From: Cloeon dipterum
Lineage: Eukaryota; Arthropoda; Insecta; Ephemeroptera; Baetidae
Reading direction: 5' to 3'
NCBI RefSeq assembly: GCF_949628265.1
Contig: NC_088788.1
Span: 8,060,001-8,124,000, forward strand
Length of the DNA stretch: 64,000 bases
This document shows positions 58,366 through 64,000 of the stretch, piece by piece. The stretch's first letter is position 1; each line of letters begins with the position of its first letter. Made by a program: the position numbers and the translations under genes. The notes below the pieces were generated by a model. That model worked only from the letters and a program-made list of their open reading frames with translations, made no database searches and had not been told where the DNA came from.

Positions 58366-59069
58366 CTCCTCTCCTCCCGCGACCAAGGTTAGTCTCAACA
58401 CCCTCTTTTTCTCTCTCTCATTACTTCCGAAAATACATTCCGGGCGCACGCAGAAAATCGCCTCCTCACTCACCTCAGCGGCTCACTCGGTGCCTCCTCG
58501 GTGCGGTGTTGGTCTTCTTTCTCAGCATCCCCCCTCCTTCTCTCTGCTCGCTGTCCCTGAGGACCGTTGGTGCCAGTCGAAATTTTAAATTTAAAATGTC
58601 AATCTTCCTCAGAATTCATTTTAAAAAATTGAAAACGTCCGAGGGATGGTTTACGCAGGACGAGCAGACACGCCCACCTGCAAAAGACTCGCCTTGATCC
58701 TGTGCTGGTGACTCCTGGACACCAGAGAAAGGCGTGTCTGTTGCTTACCAGGGCGCATCTGTTCGTGCTGAATACACCGTCCCTTGCCTTCCAAATTGCA
58801 TTTGAAATTTCGAGTTTGGCATGCAAAAAGTCTGATGCGGTGGCGTGGAGAACTTTCCTCCAACCACCGAAATGCTAACTTAAAAGAGTCGCTTGCAATA
58901 ATCTCATCGGTCTTGGACGTGGAGCTCTTCTAACCCGTGGCGGAGTTGCCTCTTCAGGGGGTGGTTGCGGCTAACCCTCTCGGCGGTGGCGGGTGGTGTA
59001 GTCGCAGACTGGCTGTGCCTGCGGATGCTGAGCAGTGGAGCTGATCGCTGGGGGTCGTGTCTGTTGCAG

Positions 59070-59338
59070 GCTTGGGCGTGCTGCCCAGTCCGCAAGAGGT
59101 CAACTTGATGTTCCGCAAGCTGAAGAGCGGCGATCGCGAGTGTCTGGTTTGCGGCAAGCGCCTGTCCAACTATCGAAACCACTATTTCATTCACCGGCCA
59201 GGCAACTTTCCTTGTCCCGTGTGCGAACGCTTGTTCGCCCGCCAGGACCAAATGAAGCAGCACGCGCGCTCGGTGCACATGCGGGACCAAGTCCTTCAGC
59301 AGGACCAGCCGAACAGCAAGCGAAAGCTCCGGACCTGA
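59070..59338 (+). CDS. fru: Alternative terminal exon 2, C2H2 zinc-finger pair
   Basis: Phase-1 acceptor at 59068-59069; isoform 366 residues. Fingers CLVCGKRLSNYRNHYFIH and CPVCERLFARQDQMKQHARS…H. A lysine/arginine-rich tail (SKRKLRT) ends the protein. It ends only 19 bp before the next terminal exon. Confidence 0.85.
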
Positions 59339-59357
59339 TAGGCAGCGTGTGTTTCAG

Positions 59358-59635
59358 GGTGCACGGTCCGCCACCGCAACTACGACTCGGTGTTCACAAA
59401 GCTGGCGACCGGGGCGCGCGAGTGCCGCCTCTGCCACAAGGTGGTCATGAACTACGCCAATCACTACCTGGTTCACTTCCGCGAGAAGTTCGCCTGCCCC
59501 TTCTGCCCCAGCTCCTTCTCCCGCCCCTCCTACATGAAGCAGCACATCAAGGTCAACCACCAGGACAAGGACAAGGACAAGCAGCCCCCCGCCGAGTCGC
59601 AGCCGCAGCAGCCGCAGCCCTCCGCTAGCTCATAG
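59358..59635 (+). CDS. fru: Alternative terminal exon 3, C2H2 zinc-finger pair
   Basis: Acceptor at 59356-59357 lies directly behind the stop of terminal exon 2, so the two are mutually exclusive. Isoform 369 residues. Fingers CRLCHKVVMNYANHYLVH and CPFCPSSFSRPSYMKQHIKV…H, then a Lys/Asp and Gln/Pro-rich tail. An AATAAATAAA at about 60274-60283 could end this form. Confidence 0.85.
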
Positions 59636-60585
59636 CCTCTGACCTCCCGACACAAACGCTCGCCCTGCCCCCGCCCGTCCACTCGAACACGAGTCTGGCG
59701 ACACGAATTTGAATTTGACTAAATTGTAGAAATCACCGGCTCGCTGGACGGATCAGGAATTTATTGCCATTATGTGGTTCCGGATCCGCCCGCTGAAGGT
59801 TTTTGTAACTAGGTGTCGCCCACTCGCGCTCGAGGCAGCGGAGGCGCAACAGTTCCTAATTTTTTAATTTTTTTTTTCAAAGTGACGCAAGCAGCTCTCT
59901 AGGTCCCGTTCCGTATAAGTGCAAGCCTGAATTCTTTGATTTATTTTGCAATCGGAAACAGAGCCATGGACTTGCCATATATATTGCTTTTTTTTAGTTG
60001 TCGTTACCAATTTTTGAATACAGACCACTTTTGACGAGTTGAGTAGAGAACCAGTATTTAGCTTTATTTGCGTCCTCCAAAGAAGTAGTCGAGTAAAATT
60101 GTGTGCGTGTGTGCATATTTGCAAGCTGGACTGTTTTCTTTTGAGAAGAGATCAAAAGACGTAGCGATAAGACATCACTTAATCATACATACTTAACCAC
60201 CGGGCCCCCCTTTGTTTACACGGATTCTTGGACAACACACCGAACAAATGTACAGTTAGTTTTTAAAGATTGAAATAAATAAAAAACTGAGTCGAGTCCT
60301 CTGAGCTAAAAAACATACGATGATTTTCACTGATTTCCAGCAATGGTTATTAACAACACGTTGATTGGTCCGTCCTTGTCGTTTGTCGTGTTTATTTTTG
60401 CATGCGCGTCTTTGCATTGTCGTTGCTTCTGAGTCAGTGTTGTTTGCCGTGTGGCATGTAGAGAGCATTCCCGACCACGTGACACAGCAAATTTGAGTTT
60501 GGCCACCCTGAGTCCACCCGTTTGTGTGTATGCAGAGCATGAACGGCGCGAGCCAAGTGTACGAATAATTCCCGTTTCTTTGCAG

Positions 60586-60839
60586 GCATGGCAAACTTGA
60601 CCTCGGATAGCGACATTAAAGATCAGAAATCCATGTTTTTACGACTGCCGAACGGGCAGAAGCAGTGCAGACTGTGTTTCAAAGTAATATCGAACCTCAA
60701 GAACCACTACCTGTCTCACAACCCGGGCAACTACCCGTGTCCCTACTGCTTCCGGCGCTTCTCGCGTAAGGACAACGCCAAGCAGCACATCCGACTCAAA
60801 CATCGCATGGTGCCAGGATACCTCGACGCCAAGATTTAA
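60586..60839 (+). CDS. fru: Alternative terminal exon 4, C2H2 zinc-finger pair
   Basis: Phase-1 acceptor at 60584-60585; isoform 361 residues. Fingers CRLCFKVISNLKNHYLSH and CPYCFRRFSRKDNAKQHIRLKH, short tail (MVPGYLDAKI). Confidence 0.85.
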
Positions 60840-62253
60840 TGCGAGACCCCCTTGGCCCCCCCGGTGCAGGAGGAGGAGGACGGAGGCTTTTTTCCATCCA
60901 CCCCCTCGCACTCTAACACGACTAACAACTGAACAGCAACCGACCCCCCGACTGGCGAGCTCGCTCGGACAATATTTATTTTTCAAAGCGTCGAAACACT
61001 CTGTCACACACACTCTCTCTCTCTCTGATTTCTGAGCTTGCGCATCCTGACCAAAAATAGCCAAGGGAGCTTCTGATCATTTCGCGTTCCAAGTGACCGA
61101 CCGACCAACCAGAGACGTTCGTTCGTTGGTGTCTCGCAAGCACCACCAGCCGCCTCCGCAGTCGTTGGATCTGTAAATATTAATAATTAGCGATTCGATT
61201 CTTGCCGCGCCAGCAAGACTGTATAAACACGTAACTCGGTCTCTCTCTCACTCTCTTTATTTGATAATCAATCGACTAGAAGTGTGTGCCATACCAATAC
61301 ACTGCTACAGTTAATTATTGAATTAATTAATTACCATTATACTTTTAGTTCGTACGCGTCAGCTGAAGGACATGATTTGTGTATAACGAGTGTGCCATTT
61401 ATATTACTACCTTTCTTTCTTTTTAGTCTAACTCGGTTGTGTTTTTCTATTCATCTTCGTCGGTTTCCACCACAACGCGAAACTCACACACACACACACA
61501 CATCAAACGATTTTGTACAAGTTGGAATTCATTGTTGTCTACTAGTCGATTTCTCGCCATTTTAATTTTGTCCCACGTGCCATAGCGTCCGCCTCTGTTT
61601 GCGACACTAAAAAAACCCCTTTTCCTTGTGCCGGAAGTAATCGAATTTAATGAATTTAGTCCTGCTCACCCTCCCCTCCGAGAAAGCGAGGGGAGGGGGC
61701 CGTGGTCGGAAAGCAGAGGCGTTCGCCGCGTCTATGATGAGTTCCCGTATCGATATGAATATGTATAATGATTATTAATAAGTTAGTGCGTTTTTTTATC
61801 TCTGTGTGTGCTTAATTTGCGGATTTTATTTTTAACTAAAAGATGAGGGAGGTGTTTAATCACAAATTCTTAGAGTGCTAATCGACCGACACACGTTGGA
61901 GAATGAACGACGAGATATTTAGCTCTAATTTTGTGAGGCTACAGTTTTTCAAAGTCACTCTTAATAACGATGTAGATAATTATATATTAATTAATGCCGA
62001 CGAAGAAAGAAACCTGTCTCTGTCTCAGTCTCTGTATACGCGAACGAGGAGAGATTATTAAAAAAAGGTCGTATCACCGCAACAAAGCTCTATTATTACT
62101 TTTTTTCCATTCCACTATAAATACATATATCTCGTATATTATCTCTCTTTGTCCACTGCTTTGCATGGTCCGCTTGGTGTGAGCCGACTCCGTCAGTTTT
62201 TCCAAAAGATGTGAGTGTTGTCTTTGATTTAGTGGGTGTGTGGCTCGAATTGC
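60840..62253 (+). other. 3' untranslated and intronic sequence between terminal exons 4 and 5
   Basis: No coding exon. CT and CA short repeats occur (about 61013-61026 and 61487-61502). Long T-rich stretches with multiple stop codons look like a 3' untranslated region of terminal exon 4. Confidence 0.4.
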
Positions 62254-62255
62254 AG

Positions 62256-62458
62256 CTGGCAGCTACCACAGCCTGTTCGAGGAGGGCGCCGGGCCGCAGT
62301 TCCGCTGCCGGCTGTGCGGCAAGCAGGTGACCAACAAGTGGCACCACTTCCACAGCCACCAGCCCGTCCGCAGCGTCTGTCCCATCTGCAAAGCCTCCTA
62401 CAGCCGCAGGGACACCCTCAAGGCGCACATCAGGGCCAAGCACCCCTTCGTCCAATGA
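62256..62458 (+). CDS. fru: Alternative terminal exon 5, C2H2 zinc-finger pair
   Basis: Phase-1 acceptor at 62254-62255; isoform 344 residues. Fingers CRLCGKQVTNKWHHFHSH and CPICKASYSRRDTLKAHIRAKH. The NKWHHF…H wording is closest to the Drosophila fru finger text NRWHHANIH that I remember. An AATAAATA follows at about 62597. Confidence 0.85.
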
Positions 62459-63229
62459 CTGATTTCTCCGATTGCTATTTTAATTATATTACAAGTAGAG
62501 AGGCCTAAAACGTGCTAAACTGACAACTTTAATTGTTAGCAAGTTATACATAGACTGGATATATAAGTTATTAGTCGAGAAGTAAAATTTGTAAAATAAA
62601 TATATTGATGATTTTAGTAACTAGACTTTTAAAGTAACTTTCTTGAAAAGATATAAATGAGCGGATGTTGAAGTTTTTCTCGATATTAATTTAGCAATTT
62701 TATTTAAAAGGTGTAAGTGTCCGAAGCTTTGCCTTCTACCTCACCATCCAAGGTCCAAAATAAATAGACAGCTGTAAATATTCTGAAGACTGAAGACGTG
62801 CTGACGGCAAAATAATAATTATTTTTTGGTCTACCAACATGAAGAGAAATGAAGATGCCAAAATTTTGGAAATCAGATGTTGAGCCTGACAAAACGGCCA
62901 TGTTTATATAAAGACCTAAAAAACAAATAATCCATTAGATCGAAAATTCATTGGTTTATTGTACAATCAGGCATTATTGTCTTATTAAGAGTTAAATTAT
63001 TAATAATTTAAAAATATTATTGGCTGTGCATTTGAAAAAAAAAACTAAAAAATTCTATCATCGCTTTCTCTCGTCGCTTTGGAAGAAAAGAAATCACCAA
63101 ACAGCTGCCTCAGCCATTAATTTCGAAGTTAATTGGTTTTCTCCCATAAATCACCACACCTGTCGAGGCCGGGAGGCGCTCCCTGACGCAAAATTCGCGC
63201 CGGCTGTTGAAGAAAAGCGCGGCACACGG
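62459..63229. other. 3' region of fruitless-like gene and spacer
   Basis: AT-rich; possible poly(A) signal at about 62597. Nothing else is recognised. Confidence 0.45.
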
Positions 63230-63429
63230 CCGAAGGAGGCGTGGCCCGTGGCCTGCTGATTGCCAGTCTCGTTCGTGAGTAGTTTCGGTTGGTTGTTCGT
63301 TCATTCAAACGAAGCGAAGGCACCGTCGGTCCAGCCTTATTGTCTTCGAGTGAAAAAGGACATTTTTATCTGTGAAACGGAGTGTTGTGTCCCGATGACA
63401 GCCTAGGAACCGCGCCACCCCCGCGAAAG
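63230..63429 (+). promoter_or_regulatory. Probable promoter and 5' non-coding exon of a gene extending right of the window
   Basis: GC-richer stretch after AT-rich spacer, ending at a strong donor (AAAG|GTACGTGAG, donor at 63430). Its only ATG (63396) meets a stop after two codons, so the exon is non-coding. The coding part must lie beyond the right edge. Confidence 0.4.
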
Positions 63430-64000
63430 GTACGTGAGACCCCTTTGCGGGGATGTTATTCACGCCGCGTCGGTTGCACCTGTTACGGAGTTGCCAATGC
63501 TGCTGTGATTTATCTCTTTTGCGTCAGGGTAGTTAACAGAAGGGTCGGGCCAGGGTAAAACACGGCCTGAGGGCCGCGAGGAAGACTGGGGATGCTGTAG
63601 GGGTTGAAAGGCAGGGGTGAGAACTGTCGGAAGGCTCCCGGAGGCGACGTTGCGGGGGCGGTGCACCTGTTGCTGCCTGACAAGTCGGTGAAAAATAATA
63701 ACGAGCTCGACCTTGGCGTGCGGCTCGAGATTCATAAGGTCTCGGATGTCAAAAAAGGAGACAGGAGACGAGCACAAGATTTTTTTAAGGCTTGGCAGCA
63801 GAGAAAAAAATTAGCAAGCAATATAGTTCACTGTAAGGGGATAAAAATACGAAAAATGATTTTAATTAAAGCAAATTACAATTTTAACAGGGCAATTTTC
63901 CAGCTCATTTCGTGCAATTTTATATTTACAAGGAAACATCACACACCGACCGAATTCAAATGAAATTATAATGAAATGACCAATTCAAACTCGAAAAAAT
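63430..64000 (+). other. Presumed first intron of the right-edge gene
   Basis: No protein-like frame with family resemblance. The longest open frame (63604-63963) has no recognisable motif. Confidence 0.35.

Noticed and set aside
57579-62458. Assignment of the BTB gene to lola or mod(mdg4)
   Set aside because: Those also use many alternative 3' exons, but the BTB wording (RWNNHPTNL…[26 protein letters not shown]…FLKTAE) matches fruitless best. mod(mdg4) exons encode FLYWCH rather than C2H2 pairs.
63604-63963. 120-codon frame near the right edge
   Set aside because: Starts without context, lies behind a strong donor in what looks like an intron, and shows no protein-family motif.

Overview
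The window is eukaryotic nuclear DNA and almost certainly from an insect. Genes are split by GT-AG introns, many only 45-100 bp long. Coding exons are GC-richer than the AT-rich introns and spacers. The gene content (fruitless-type BTB gene, AGO2-class Argonaute, DUF229 proteins, peritrophin-type chitin-binding protein, short secreted cuticle-like proteins) is insect-like. I cannot name the species. For the nine main complete models (AGO2, the peritrophin gene, RPB2, both DUF229 genes, Su(z)12, TMIE, MINDY-4, YjbQ), for the small Gly/His-rich gene and for every fruitless isoform, I joined the exons by hand. All give an uninterrupted frame whose summed exon length is a multiple of three.

Left third (1-24.6 kb): the 3' part of a serine-protease homologue (+), a complete 19-exon AGO2-class Argonaute (+), a doubtful small secreted-protein gene with conflicting frames (-), a probable solo LTR, a peritrophin/mucin-like secreted chitin-binding protein with two polyglycine exons (-), and a complete RNA polymerase II subunit RPB2 gene (+).

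Middle (24.8-41.9 kb): two DUF229 (alkaline-phosphatase-like fold) paralogues in head-to-head orientation, one with the usual His/Asp motifs and one that has lost them; a TATA-driven leader exon that may belong to the first and would make the second a nested gene; the PRC2 subunit Su(z)12 (+); a small Gly/His-rich secreted protein (-); and a TMIE-type mechanotransduction subunit (+).

Right part (41.9-64 kb): a MINDY-4-type deubiquitinase homologue (-) lacking both catalytic residues, a YjbQ/UPF0047 protein (+) sharing a short divergent promoter with it, a long spacer rich in simple repeats, and a fruitless-like BTB gene (+). The BTB gene has one common 5' part, five alternative two-finger C2H2 terminal exons, one very different TTF-type zinc-finger terminal exon, and a probable BTB-only read-through form. 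The window ends in the 5' non-coding exon of another + strand gene.

Introns and spacers carry several families of short non-autonomous inverted-repeat DNA elements (MITEs and foldbacks), several present two to four times. The genes do not form one pathway. Some are regulatory (siRNA silencing by AGO2, H3K27 methylation by Su(z)12, sex or neural identity by fru), others are housekeeping or secreted.
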